Positions 48,101-60,400 of a stretch of 64,000 nucleotides of DNA are shown piece after piece. The translations under genes and the position numbers were made by a program. This DNA comes from Dillenia suffruticosa (taxonomy: Eukaryota; Streptophyta; Magnoliopsida; Dilleniales; Dilleniaceae). Within the stretch, counting starts at the first letter, position 1. Each line of letters begins with the position of its first letter. A model generated the notes under the pieces. The model made no database searches, had not been told where the DNA came from, and saw only the letters and a list, made by a program, of their open reading frames with translations. The stretch is taken from assembly GCA_033439265.1 (NCBI GenBank), contig JAVTVX010000030.1, forward strand, positions 9,063,774-9,127,773, given 5' to 3'.

Positions 48101-50709
48101 AGAGTACAGAAGAAAGACCTACATATAGTATTCATCGATCTAGAAAAAGTATATGACAGGGTTCCTAGAGACGTATTGTGATGGACGCTGATGAAAAAAG
48201 AAATCTCCTTAAAATACATTAATCTCATTATAGATATATACGAGAGAGTTGTAACCAATGTAAAAACTTGCAGAGTCTGAATGATTGCTTCCCCATTAAC
48301 ATTGGGTTCAATCAAGCTTCGACATTAAATCTCATTCTCTTTGCAATAGTGATAGACGAAATCATAAAAAGTATTCAAGATGAAATACCATGATATATAT
48401 TTTTTGCAAATGATATGGTATTGGTTAATTAAACTAGGAAGGGTATTAGTGCTAAATTACAGTTATGGAGGGTCACATTGGAATCCAGAGGGTTTAGATT
48501 GAGTAGATATAAAACTGAGTATATGAGATGTAATTTAGTAACAATCATAAGAATGATAAAAAAACGATTAGCTTAGATGGACGAAATGTACTAAAAAATG
48601 AACAATTAGATATCTTTGTTCCATGATGGCAATATAGATGGGGATATGAATCATAGGATTCAAGTAGGTTGGATGAAATGGAGGACATTCGGAATTTTTT
48701 GTAATTGCACGATACAACTGCATTTGAAAGGAAAGTTCTATAGAATTGCGATAAGAGCTATATTATTATATGGTACTAAGTGTTGTTGGGCTATTAAATA
48801 ACAATAAGAGCAAAAAATGATTGTAGCAGAAATGAGGATATTTAGGTAGATGTGTGACAAAATTAGAAAAGATAGAATTAAAAATAAAGAGATTCGTAAC
48901 AAATTGAGAGTTAATTCAATTGCGGATAAGATGCGAGAATGTTGTCTGAGGTGATTTCGGTATGTGCAAAGAAGAGTCAAATATGTACCGGTTAGGAGAA
49001 TCGAGAACTTAAATATATGAAATCTAATAAAATATAGAGGTAGACCGTTCAAAATTGAGATGCATGTTATCCATAAAAATATGATAGTTAAGGATTGAGA
49101 CAAAAAGATAACCTTAAATATTACTGAATAACGTAGAATAATCCGCACAAATTAAACCAATATATCTTATATATATTATTTATTTATTTATTTTAATCAT
49201 TTCCGTATTTGTCTCTCAAATAGTCGACCTCAATTATTAGGATTAATACTCAGATTGTTGTTATTGTTGTTGGAAAATAAGTTAATAGCATGGTGTTACA
49301 TGCACTGTCCACTTATTATTATCCTTATTATTATCTTAGACATCTCACTGTTTTTTGTTCATTACTCACACAACATGGCCTAATTTATACCAATTACCAA
49401 TTTTTTTTTCACTTTCTCATAAAATATTTACTCGAAACAAAAATTTATCATCCATGGAATTACGGAGGAGATGCCAAGTTGAAAAATATTACTCTGAGAA
49501 ACATGGATTAAGAGTTTGATGTTCTGATCAGAATTCCACAAGGTATCTGAGTAATCATATCTAGTAATTATAAGGAATAAAAAACATGAAGAGAACTTGT
49601 CTATATATGTACCAGTGCAATATTGCCAATGATATTATTGTCACTAATAGGTCAGGCGCTTTTTTTTTCACCATTGTCTTCTTAGCATCTGTTTCTTTTG
49701 TATAACAACCCCAAGGCAATAAGCCAAGGAGGCTAAGTAACAGCATAGTTTTTCTGCACCAAATAAGTGGTTTGGACTAAAAAAATGTTCAGGCATCAAT
49801 GGAGTACCAGAAAATTTTCACTTAGAACATCTAGCAGATCATGCTATTCGAGTGGATGCAACCCTTTCTATCCTTAAAACCAACAGATCCAGTGAGTTAT
49901 CCATCCATACACAAGTTACCTCTATGGTACCTGCTGCAAGGTTCTAATAAACTATGTGAGATGAAAATAAATATCATCATTGTGGGTTGGTGGCTTTGCA
50001 GACATGCATTTATAACACATGGATTTGGCACATTCATCAGAAATATATCTTCAAATAGCTATATACCTGATAATCAACAAATACTCTAGGTGGAGTGCAC
50101 CATGCACCCTTGTACTGCAGGCCAAGTGAACTCCCACCACTTAACCCAGTTGCGGTAGATCCTGAAGGTGAATACAGCAGATTTGGCTGTTCCTCATCAA
50201 CAGATGCTCCTGCAGGTGCCTCACTCATAGCCCTCATAGCAACAACATACTCATAGGTTGTCATTCCCTTGCACAAAACAACAAAGTGTTTCAGAACACA
50301 AAATTGGCAGAAGAGAATCTTCAAACTTTAAGAATTTTAAGTTCATTCTTTAGCTCCATCTTCTCAATGACCAGCATACTACAAAAAGAACCATATGTAT
50401 GAAGAATTGAGACAGCTAACCTTCCGGATCAGTATCATGTGGAAAAAGAAAAGTTCACCCAGAGGAACACAAGCCACAAGTGACACTGCTGTACAAACAG
50501 CCTGCATAATATAAAGTAATACCATTAGCTCAAAACTAGGTAGGAGTTACACAAGTGCATATCTGATTTGAAATATACCACAACAGTAGCAAATGGGGCG
50601 CGAGAGAAACCATTTCCAAGCCGATCAATTATTTCAGCTTCCATGTTTTTCTTATTGACAAAGCAACGCACCAGGACATAAATACCAACTCCAGCTTCAA
50701 TAATAACCT

Positions 50710-50747
<38 letters not shown>

Positions 50748-53480
50748 ATAATTAATACTAATCCCATAACCACTCATAATAGAAAAGGGGGGAAAAAGGA
50801 GGCTTGAAAACATACCCAAATGAGACTAAATGCCATAAGAGAAATGAAGGTTACATAATTTTTCCTTCCCACACAATTGTTGAGCCACTGCACAATGGTG
50901 TATAACATGGTAAATTCCAGAATTACCAGCAATATGAAAGGTGCAAACAGAATTAAATCATTGCAACATGACATTAATCCGTTAATTATAGCACCAAGTT
51001 TTTTACCCGGCAATGATGATCAAATCCATCCACACATTTATCACAACTCCTACAGTGTTTGCTGAACTTGTGTACCTGCAAAATGCGAAGAGCATATTTT
51101 AAACAAAATGCAAAACATGAATGGCATATATCAAACAACATGCTTAGAATGAAATATTAGGCCGGAACACCATCAATGCACCTGTCTATTGGTTGAGGAA
51201 GTCTATTATTTTGGGAGGGGATAAAAGAGGCAGAACAGCCAACGATGACATTTTATGATTGAATAAGTATATAAATGCAAACAGGGTGAATGATTGAGAT
51301 TGAGAACATGGTATGCAAGCCTTTCACTTAGCTGTTTCCATGTTGACATAACATGCCATAAGTCATTAGGTGCTAACTCAAATGATGTGAACAGAAATAT
51401 CTTACGAAAAGCAGCAAGTCTAGCGCTTGAGACATCTGCTTTGGTAATTGGCAATATGAGGCTAATAAAATCCTTAGGGAGACAGAACCCACCAGCTTTA
51501 TGCCTCAATCCAGGATGAAAATTTTAATCATCTAGTTTTTCATTTTCCTATTTATTGATAAGAAGTGTTATATAAAATGAGAATCCCAGATTGCAACCCA
51601 GCCATAGAGCAAACACATATTAAAAAAAAAAAAAAGACACCTTCAAGATCAAAGGCATAAACAAAGAAATCTGGAAGATCTTTAAAACTATACAGTGAAA
51701 AGGAAAAAAAAAAAATCCTTATTCCTTTCCATCCAAACCAACCAGAAAACAGCCAGAGTAATCATAAGAATTGTTTCTCCTCTATCAACACAGGATACAG
51801 GCACCCCATCTGCCATAACATAGTCCAAAGTAGAATGAACGGTTTTCAAAATAGTTTTGGTTCAAGCACAATGAAGTGGGTAGTTAATAGATTCAAATTG
51901 ACTTTGGCAAGGTATACAACAATTAGCTAGTGACACATGCCTTTTATTTTATTTTATTTTATTTTTTTGGATACTTGATCACCAATATTCGGAAATCTGA
52001 CTAATCCGCTTCAAGTAGTTGTGGAGCCAATTTAGGGACCAGCTCTCCCAACACCTATTTTTCCATTCTCAAGATTCGAACTCAAGATTTTGATTAAGGG
52101 AATTTAGTGTCTTGCTATTAGACATGCCTTTTTTGCGAACATAAAGAACATAAACTACACATCCACCTCACTCACAGAAAACTAAAGAATAAAAGCATAA
52201 CAAGGCGGGTTGAGTATAAAAACCATTGCTTTTAATAAGGTAATTGAATCAATTTCTAGATACACAAGTTCAAAAGACACATCCATGCAAACATATGCCT
52301 AAAAAATTGCGATTTAGGGGGTGTTTGGAAACTCTATTAAGTTCCTCCAAAAAGCTCTTATACCTCATTTATCTCATCTGTGATCTGGAAGATGGGAAGA
52401 GGACCATCAACAAACAAGAACTCACTCTATGGGCCAGCTTTAAAAAATAGCACTCGTCAACTTGGCAAAAAACGTTTACTTGGAAAAGTGTGGTTTTCTA
52501 ACCAAATTAAAATTTTCCTATAAAATGCTCTACAATTGTGATTATTCTAATATATTTCTGGTTTCGAAGTTAAGATTTTACACAAGAGAAGTACTTACAT
52601 CCACCAAGTTTCCACACACCCCAAGCAATCTAGGTTAACATATATTTGTGTATTCCAATCTCATGACAAATCAACCAAGTCCACATGCAACAATCCTAAT
52701 ACTGATGTACAATCTTGTGATCCCATATCCATAATGGAAAAGAAAAGAAAAAAAAAAGGTACTCTTTTCAGGTAACAATAAAAAAGACATGAAATAGTGC
52801 CTGACCACCTGAAATTGTTTGTTGCAATTGATGTATACAAACACAGAGCTTTGCAAATCCTTGTACAACACAAATGCCAGAGAAAATAAGTAAAATCTAT
52901 ATGGTTCTCAGTAGATCCAACACTTAAAATATAGTTTTGATAGAGCTATACCTCAGCATTGCACAATGTGCAAAACAAAGCTTCTTGACTCATACCCTGT
53001 TGGTGCACTGCCTCATTCTCTTTGCGACAGTCTTCATGCACAAATAATGCACAAAGAAACCCTCCAAAACTGTGGCCAGATGACTTTCTGCCTGCATGTT
53101 CCATTACTCTAGCAGCTTCTCCTATTGAATTTCTTTTAGTGGAGTCAGCCACGGCCATAGAACTTCTAGATGCTGATGAAGGAGAAGAATGGGCTGTATC
53201 GCCAATCTCATCAGATTTTGAAGGCAGGTCCTTGGGTAATGAGCCGATCTTTTCACTGGATTGCTTAAGCACTTCACCATAAAATTTGGACATAATGCCA
53301 GGATCTGCAGGATTGATTGCAGTTGCCCGTACATAAAGAATAAAAACAAGGAGGGCCTACAACAAACAACAATGTTACAGAAATTAGGACAATGGAGGGA
53401 AAAACCAGGAAGAGAACCTGCTGCATGCTTTTTCTTGATGAATGCTCTGTTAAGGCCGAGTATTCAACTAGCCCACTCAT

Positions 53481-53516
<36 letters not shown>

Positions 53517-55424
53517 CACAGGCAAAATTACAAGATGTATATCTCTGCCAGAATTATTTATAGTCATTTGAGAAATTATGCGCATCACATGTTTAAGAGA
53601 GTTGCACATTGGATACATGGAACTAAAGGATTGATCATACCACAGGAGAGTAAGCTCCAATTGAAGCAAATTCCCAGCTGCGGCCTCCAAGGAAAGGAGC
53701 AAAGAAAGCATAGAATGCAACAACAAGCAAGCAGAATACTGTAATGGCCACAACCTGTCCATCACAAAGTCTACAGTAAGAAAATTAAAAGGCAATGGTA
53801 AAACATTAATTAAAACTATTAAAAAAAATGAGATCCAAATATTTAAAAGAGTTCAATGTCCATAAAATGTCTTAGTAGATTACAAAAAATAACGATCAAA
53901 TACAATCCTTGTAACCATAATTAACACGTGAATTGTAAAATTGCACACAAGTCTAGTATGTGAACATCAAGAGAAGACCTAGATGGGACAAACGGCATCA
54001 AAGTGATCATCTAGCAGCTACAAATTGAAGGTGGAAGCAACCCAATAGAGAGCATATTCTTAAAAGTAGACACGTTTCTTCCTCTAACTAGGTTGCAGAC
54101 TCTTTCTAAAAAATTTACCATATTAAATGACCAACACCAGCAAACCAATGAATATCTCTATCTCCACCAATATTAAACAGTAGTTTAGAGACATAGAACC
54201 ACAATAATGATCATACCAAATATAAACTCTCTTCCATCCCCTAAGCTTGAGACAAAAAAAAAAAGAAAGAAAGAAAATACTTCTACAATGATCTTCACCA
54301 CCTTATCTTTATCTGACTGCAAATTGTCACCTCATTGGAGATGTTATACTTTTTATCTTGAATTTATATGGATGCCTGAAGTGTAGGGGAAATTCTGTGT
54401 GGTGGGCCTAGGGGTGGAGCCATGGGTGGTATATATGCCTTTTGTACCCTTTAGGTTTTCAGTTTATTTAGCTTTTTGAGTTTTGAGTATTGGGGTTTTG
54501 GGTAGCAATACAATTATTCTCCATACTTTGTACCTTTCTTCAACATATCGAATTTGCTGAACCGCAAATGGATGTAAACTATGTGGCCAAAATACATAAA
54601 TCTTGTCTTTGCTTCCCTATTCGTCTGCATACTTTGTTTTTTGAGTTCGTCTACTCTAACAGAGCTTGACAACTTCTTGGTCATCACCAATTAACAGCCT
54701 CCCCATACTTTGCCGTGTTTAAATCTCCCCACAAAAAGACACCTCCACCATAAATCTCTAAATTAATAAACTCACCCATAGATTTATTTCCCATTCCACA
54801 CCCTCTAGACAGGGAACCTCTAGAAACTTTCCCATCATTAAAAACTGGGCGTGTCCTTTGTTGCCCTTTGTTAGAGCCAAAAAATTCTACATTGAATCCA
54901 TTGAGCAACCATAGATAGAATTGTTAAAAGAGATATATAGTAGCACCCTAGACAAGTCTCCCCTACATAAGTGTCTTCCTCGTTCATCTTGCCCAGTTTT
55001 CCTCTAAACTTCTTGACCACTCCTCTATGGTCTTACGGGGTAATTTAAAGGGTTCAAAAGAAATTTTCCCAGAAAGCTACCCTCCACCCCCAGAAAATAA
55101 ATAAATTAGCAAGTTTTTACATAATAATACCTTATACCCTAGTCTAATTAAATCATCTTGTTAATGGGGTTCAAATAAAACAGCTTGTGCTCCCCCCCAA
55201 CAAATTTTGTTGGTTAATCACTAGTAACAGTAGTATTTAAGTAAGTTCCGCTAATAGGAAACCCTCACTGAAATTGAAAACTTGGTTTAAATGCTCAATC
55301 TGGAAATTTCCAAAAGAAATTGCAACTTGCTCCAAAATAAATAAACAAACTCACTAGAGATGGGTGAAGTGCTGAGTACCTGAAAGGTATGAGCCGGAAG
55401 CTGCCAACCGTGCCGCCTCACCAT
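45182..55424 (-). CDS. DHHC-type protein S-acyltransferase (plant PAT19/20/22-like)
   Basis: Integral membrane palmitoyltransferase that transfers acyl groups to protein cysteines through a DHHC cysteine intermediate. Nine coding exons (5' to 3', minus strand): 55380-55424, 53641-53754, 52952-53356, 51007-51075, 50816-50887, 50579-50707, 50421-50501, 50067-50267, 45182-46279. All join in frame with GT-AG introns: 2214 nt, 737 aa. The N-terminus [15 protein letters not shown] is typical of this plant subgroup. Hydrophobic segments lie at about 16-37, 54-62 onward, 222-250 and 273-302. The DPG motif is at 71-73. The cysteine-rich domain runs from FCTLC (181-185) to DHHC (207-210) and NNCVG (214-218). 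TTYE (308-311) is the family TTxE motif. The Ser-rich C-terminal tail, mostly one large exon, is probably cytosolic and opens with [19 protein letters not shown] text. The start is the only ATG fitting exon 1. No lesion was seen. Confidence 0.94.
47755..49275 (+). mobile_element. 5'-truncated LINE (RTE-like) in the S-acyltransferase intron
   Basis: A perfect 12-bp target duplication, aataagttaata (47743-47754 and 49276-49287), brackets about 1.5 kb. The insert ends in a TTG-rich tail (about 49254-49275). It is on the opposite strand to the host gene. The 5' end starts inside the reverse transcriptase, so the copy was truncated on insertion. The similar terminus at 35589-35765 belongs to the same or a related family. 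RTE-clade assignment follows from the TTG tail and RT style and needs a phylogeny. Confidence 0.9.
47760..49140 (+). pseudogene. LINE reverse transcriptase relic
   Basis: Translation with several frame changes gives [20 protein letters not shown] and [14 protein letters not shown] (47984-48181). Then comes [10 protein letters not shown] (about 48397-48435), where the catalytic FADD has become FAND, followed by [19 protein letters not shown] (about 48480-48540). Downstream thumb/C-terminal text includes [19 protein letters not shown] (48616-48801) and a degraded MRECCLR...VQRR segment (about 48930-48980). Stops and the catalytic change make it non-functional. Confidence 0.88.
50715..50746. repeat. 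(AG)16 microsatellite next to exon 6 acceptor
   Basis: On the gene's sense strand this is a CT run placed directly before the acceptor TTTCTCAG of exon 6 (50579-50707). It therefore forms the polypyrimidine tract of that intron. Confidence 0.9.
51946..52121 (-). mobile_element. tRNA-derived SINE in S-acyltransferase intron 3
   Basis: An 11-bp direct repeat, acatgcctttt (51935-51945 and 52122-52132), flanks about 176 bp. On the minus strand it reads from a degenerate tRNA-like head (AGCAAGACACTAAATTCCC, then GAGTTCGAATCTTGAGAATGG, a B-box-like GTTCGAATC) to a body with TGGGAGAGCTGGTCCC and GATTAGTCAGATTTCC. It ends in an A-rich tail (T-rich at the left on the plus strand). This order matches the Au-type SINEs widespread in flowering plants. 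It shares the host gene's orientation. Confidence 0.82.
53484..53513. repeat. (AG)n microsatellite in S-acyltransferase intron 2
   Basis: A run of about 30 bp in the intron between exons 2 and 3, roughly 130 bp upstream (sense strand) of the exon 3 acceptor. On the sense strand it is CT-rich. Confidence 0.85.
53755..55379 (-). other. S-acyltransferase intron 1, 1.6 kb
   Basis: The donor is GTACTC after [15 protein letters not shown] and the acceptor is GGACAG before exon 2. A 74-codon minus-strand frame (54684-54908) has no recognisable similarity and is not needed by the gene model. Otherwise nothing is seen. Confidence 0.7.
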
Positions 55425-55476
55425 CACTATCTACAGCACACTGCACCAACCAAATTGCAATTCGATTGGGGAAGAT

Positions 55477-55520
<44 letters not shown>

Positions 55521-55910
55521 GATACCCTAAAGGAGATAGGGAGCTTACCCTAAAAGAATTTCTCAAAAAGTGAAAAGTGTTGTTTTCCAGGGAGGCATTG
55601 AAAATTATTATTACGTAGGAACGACAAAAGGATTTTTATTAAAATAAAAGCAAACCGACATTTAGTTTTAGGTGATTGGAGCTTGAAGAGAGAGAGAGAG
55701 AGAGTGACAATAAGCATGAAGAATTAGAAGAGAAACTTTGAAGGAAAGACGTTGACGCTTTGGCCAGCGCTCCTTTGTGTCGAGCGAGGTCTGCATTGAG
55801 AGTCTCTGTGCGTGTGGGGGCGCGAGCGCTCTCATTTTGGAGAGAGAAGATTTTCCTTCTTTCTTTTTCTTTCTTTTTTTTTTGTTTTTTTCGCACCACT
55901 CATTGGCCTT
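55425..55910 (-). promoter_or_regulatory. 5'UTR/promoter region of the S-acyltransferase gene, with GA/CT tracts
   Basis: A perfect (TC)20 run lies at 55479-55518 (GA-rich on the sense strand) and a GA run at 55687-55704 (CT-rich on the sense strand), both upstream of the ATG. The stretch 55755-55850 is locally GC-rich, unlike its surroundings, as expected near a transcription start. The 86-codon minus-strand frame 55639-55899 starts with low-complexity Lys/Glu/Arg and is more likely leader sequence than a protein. The exact start site and any 5'UTR intron cannot be fixed. Confidence 0.5.
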
Positions 55911-58900
55911 TTTGCAGAGAGAAGGTGAAAGGTATTAAAAATGGTGGGTTCAAGGTCAAACCATCCGTTCCTCTTTCATTCATTTTTCCGGTGCTTTTAA
56001 AAACACGATTACGTCGGTTCAATTTTTAATATTAAATCAAATTAATATTTAAATTCGATTAAAATTAATAAAATCAATAAATTATACAAATCGATTCAAA
56101 TAAAATAACATTTATAACTATCCATTTTTTTTACCGTTTGTTCTTTCATTTCCTTTTCTATTCTTTTACTTTTGCTATGCCATCAGCTCTCCTTCCTCAC
56201 CCTCAAAGTTTTATTTTTTTATTTATAGAGATCTATAAATTTTATGTAACATCACGATGATATCATCTAATTTGTAAAATTATCCGATCAATGAACCAAT
56301 GAATCGGAACTTCAACTGCAAACAAAAGATAGTTGGGATTTGGTTTCAAAAAATCCTTCTCTCTCACTATTTCAATATTCTCTAAATCAAAATAATAAAT
56401 AGTCAAGTCTGTTTGAGAAATTCATATCATCAATTCCACCCGCATTTCCAACGCAACATCTTTGCTTAATTTGGGGATCCTTCACTTCACTTCCTCTCAA
56501 ATTCCTATGTTGATTTCATAATCTTCGTCAACCATCAAATTCATAAAAAACCACGACAATTGTGGGCCATATAGTCCAATTTTTGGAGAATGAATACTTT
56601 TATTCTATCTCACAAGAGTCTGTGTAGAATTTCCATCCTGGTTGGACGAGGTCATAAAAATGCATGTTTTCAAAATATCTATTATTGTGAAGTTTCCTTA
56701 TTGCCAATTCCTATGTGCAAAGTTTTATTTTCCTCTCGGGAAAGAGAAGAAGAAAGGTAAGTCATAGTGACTCCATAACAATTAAGACAATTTAAAGATA
56801 TGCCTTAGGGTTTTTAACTTACTCCGACATCATAGAGATGTAATGATCATGACATCATATTAACGGATAGTTGGTCTAGTGGAATGTGGTATTAAATTTT
56901 TTAACTAAGTTTTCAATTTTGACTGACAGTTTAGATATGGAAAAAATTACGTTAAGAGAGTAATTTTCTTAAAATGGGTCACTACAAGTTATGAATCGAA
57001 TTAGTCGAAATATAATTTCGGATACCGATTTGTATAATATCAAAAAAAATAATCATGACATCGTAGAATGTCATATAATTATTACAAAATAAATTCAAAA
57101 AAAGAAACATCAAATAAAATCTTAGAGTAATAGTACTTTTTATTATCATGTTTATTATACTTATTATAGACGTGTCACGTGGTTGTATTCTCCAAGCGTA
57201 ATGCATATGCTTGAATACCAAGCCGAAGGTAAATGTGTGTTTGAATTCCTTAAATTGAAGGCAACGACTTGTATTTCCTAAGTGGAAGATAATAAAACTT
57301 GTATTGTGCTTGAATTCTTTAAGACAAAGACATTAACTTGTTTATTACAACAAAATGCTTATAAAAATAATTAATGTGAAAATTCGCAACTATATGAATT
57401 GTTCAAGTAATATAATGGTGAATAAAATATCACTACGACCAATTAATTTATCTAACTAATTATAATATTTAGAAAATGAAATAGACGATACATATATCTA
57501 AACAAAGACTATTAAACCTAAGTATAACGTAACAAAGATAAAATTATTATGATAAAATATCACCCATAAGCGTTAAGTAATTATTCTTAGAATTGGCGAT
57601 CAGAAACAAAAATATTAAGTTCCTATAGTCGTTCTCTTGGCTCATATTAACCTTTATTGTTTTATAATAATTCACTTATCTATATAATGAGAGTTTAATT
57701 ATAAAATAGCACATTAAGAATAAATTTTCTAAACGATTATACATATCATGTACAAAATATCTTTTATTCAACATATATTAATTTACTAGATCTAATTTAT
57801 AATACTATTTTTTTTTTTTTGTTTATATTATGAATATCAAAATAATCTAAAAGATAATTAGTCAATTAGGAGTATTTAAAAACATGATAATCAAATAATT
57901 TCTTGAAAAAAAATATCAAAAATTATTACATTAAACACTCAATAGCCAATATAGTTTTACAATGAGTGCTGGTGATTAAGAGATTCAGCGGCGTATATAA
58001 TGAAGCAAACAACTAAAATTAAAAGAAAAATTTAAAGAGAATAAGTATAGAAAATCTTCTGGGAATGGGAAACTAATTCTCTTCTACTTGCCACTCCGCT
58101 TTCTTCTTCTGAAGAATGTCTAAAAGATTTTGACAGGATACTTTTCAATTCTTTCTCTACATATTTATAGGATTTCCTTTCAAGATTAAAAAGTCAGGGT
58201 TATAAGGTAATCCACAAATTACTAAATAATCCTTCATGTGGAGTATTAAAAAATAAATTAGAAGGTAAGATTTCAAATTGGTCTTTGAAAGAGATTTAGA
58301 AAGTGTCAGTTCTGTGTTGGTCACACTCAATTGGTGCAGGTCCAATCAATTATGAAAAGTCTGGTGTGTTAGAGTAGTTGCACTCATATGCTAACCAAAA
58401 TGGATCATTTGAGAACATGAAATATATGATAGAAAAGCGACATGCCAGACTGATAGATGAACAGCTTGCGAGACAAGTACCTTGGACAGGGATGAAAAAA
58501 ATAATCCTTTAAAGTTTGCAATGCAACCACAAAGTTAATTAGAAATCATTTAAAGTTTTTTAGAAAAATATTTTCTTATATTATAAAACAACCCCTGAAC
58601 TTTTGAGTTTGACCTAGAAAGTTTTATTTTGTAACACTTAAGTCTTAAGGGATTTTCAAAAACTTTTATCTTTTGCACTTGTTTTTGGGGATTGAAAGTT
58701 GAGAGAAAATAAAGAAATTCTAGGTTTTTAGCTTAGGTAATCCATGGTGATGATGGGAAATGGGTTTCCGAATGTCATAAGTTATTTTCAAGCTTCTAGT
58801 GGTGATGGCCACTGAATTTCATAATGGTGACAAAGGAAACACCACAATAACTCAAAAATTGGAGCCCTTGGTGGTTGAAGAGGTATTCTCAGGCTGAAAT

Positions 58901-59340
58901 CGAGTTCATAATGTTAAAAAAATAGTTGATTATTTTATCAATTTGAGGTTTCTAAGATTTATTAATGGTGAATGAAGCTTGAGATTGGACACAGTGGTGG
59001 ATATAGGATAAAATTACGGTCACGTAAAATTAAACTGGTTTGGTCATTGAAAAGATGAAATTAGGTCATAATCGTGATTAAAAAAAATAGATTGTTTCAT
59101 GTATTAAATCGGCAAAATTAGCACTTTACGATGATATTAGTTCTTAGAGATGTCAATGATGGATTTTTCCAATGACCGAGTTAAATATAAAGATGAAAAT
59201 CCATTTGTATCAAATACAAATAGTGGAATTGAATAAGCCAACGATCTTCTAAATTAATGTTTGCATAGTCAATAGTCATTTAATCATGAACTTTACTTTT
59301 TAATAATTTGTGAAAGATAGGTGTGTCTCTTATATTCTCA
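55911..59340. other. AT-rich intergenic region, no gene seen
   Basis: No frame with recognisable similarity, RNA gene or structured repeat was found. Short A/T runs (for example about 57805-57825) and low-complexity sequence dominate. Confidence 0.45.
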
Positions 59341-59377
59341 ACTCTTGTGAATATACCTATCTAATTTTCGATGAGTC

Positions 59378-59740
59378 ATGTTTTCCATGAGTGGATTAGC
59401 TTTGTTTTTCGCTTATGTTACTTTCTACATAGTGATATCACTACGTCCTGCTATCTATGACGATTTGAAATCTTCTCATGATATGTTTGGATTTCTAGTG
59501 AAATCTAGGTTTCTTAGTTTGTGTTATTGCTCCATTGTTGTCATGGTAGAGGGATACTACAGGCTTAAGAGAAGGAACCAACCTAAGTTATATCACAAAG
59601 TTATTGATTCAAACAGATTCCTTTATTACATCTCATACGGCAATGTATTTAGCCTATGTAGTAAAATCAATAGTTGTTGTCAGTTTCGAACTTTTGTAAT
59701 TCACTACTTTATTATAAGTGAGTACAAAATCGGAAATTGA
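59378..59740 (+). other. 120-codon open frame of unknown nature
   Basis: An ATG-initiated frame with a hydrophobic N-terminal third (ALFFAYVTFYIVI) followed by a basic stretch (YYRLKRRNQPKLY) ends just before the copia RT relic at 59745. I recognise no family. The adjacent transposon debris, the lack of an obvious promoter and the AT-rich codons make a chance frame or decayed repeat more likely than a gene. Confidence 0.2.
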
Positions 59741-59744
59741 TTTT

Positions 59745-60400
59745 CTGTCATCCACATTTAACTAGAAATCACGGTTTGTAAAGCTGTCTATGTTAAACTC
59801 AGCTTCCCATATGTCAAAACTATAGCCTTAGTATGCCCCCAAGCACTAAAGATGAACTTAGCTGCACCCTAATAGTCCTATTTGGGGTTAGACTGAAATT
59901 TGCTAGTAATACTAACAGCATAAACAAATGCCTAAGAAGTAAGTTGGTTCTCCTAAGTCTTTCATGGAAAAGGCTCTAGATAGCTAGATTTTTACATATG
60001 TAAGCATGCCAAATGCATACCCTGTTATTTGAATGTCATTAACGTATAGGACTAAGAAGGGATCTCACTCTTCATTAACCTTCTTGTATACACATGACTC
60101 ATCTTTATTTTTTGATAAATCTTTAGGGTTTCATCAAATGGAAGATTTCAAATCTTTGATACTTGTTTGAGACCATAAATAGATTGTTTAAGCTTTTACA
60201 CCTTGGATCTACCCTTGGATTCAAAACCGCATGGTTATTCCATTAATATGTTTTCCTTAATACAACTGAAAAGCAAGCGTAGCATCCATTTGCCAAACTT
60301 CATAGTCATAGCGAGCAATGATAACCAGAAAAATTTAAATAAGTTCAAGCATACCGTAATAAGTAAGAAAGCTTTTTCATAGTCAATCTCTTACCTTTGG
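59745..60400 (-). pseudogene. Copia reverse transcriptase relic, minus strand
   Basis: Minus-strand text in order: a block homologous to the 'ARYDYEVWQMDATLAF' part of RT (about 60260-60330), TIYGLKQVSK (about 60160-60195), DPFLVLYVNDIQITG (about 60030-60075, with YVDD changed to YVND), FSMKDLGEPTYFLGI (about 59920-59970), and at the left end VDDRKSIS of RNase H (about 59740-59765). Stops and shifts interrupt it. It belongs to a different copia lineage from elements 1-3, judging by the 'VYKKVN' type finger region. The rest of the element is not identifiable. Confidence 0.82.

Larger units (their letters stand above)
46280..50066 (-). other. S-acyltransferase intron 8, 3.8 kb, host of a LINE insertion
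   Basis: The donor is GTATAT after exon 8 and the acceptor is TTTTAG before the last exon. Short open frames in it on both strands have no recognisable similarity apart from the LINE at 47755-49275. Confidence 0.75.

Noticed and set aside
53274-53795. 173-codon minus-strand frame overlapping S-acyltransferase exons 2 and 3
   Set aside because: It is a shifted frame reading through exon, intron and GA repeat; the spliced exons in the correct frames account for the coding signal.
54684-54908. 74-codon minus-strand frame in S-acyltransferase intron 1, considered as a LINE endonuclease remnant
   Set aside because: Only weak resemblance (a Gly-rich WGDLN-like word); no catalytic motif and no LINE 3' end nearby.
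55639-55899. 86-codon minus-strand frame upstream of the S-acyltransferase gene
   Set aside because: Low-complexity Lys/Glu/Arg and Ser-Leu runs come from A-rich and CT-repeat sequence; more likely 5' leader DNA.
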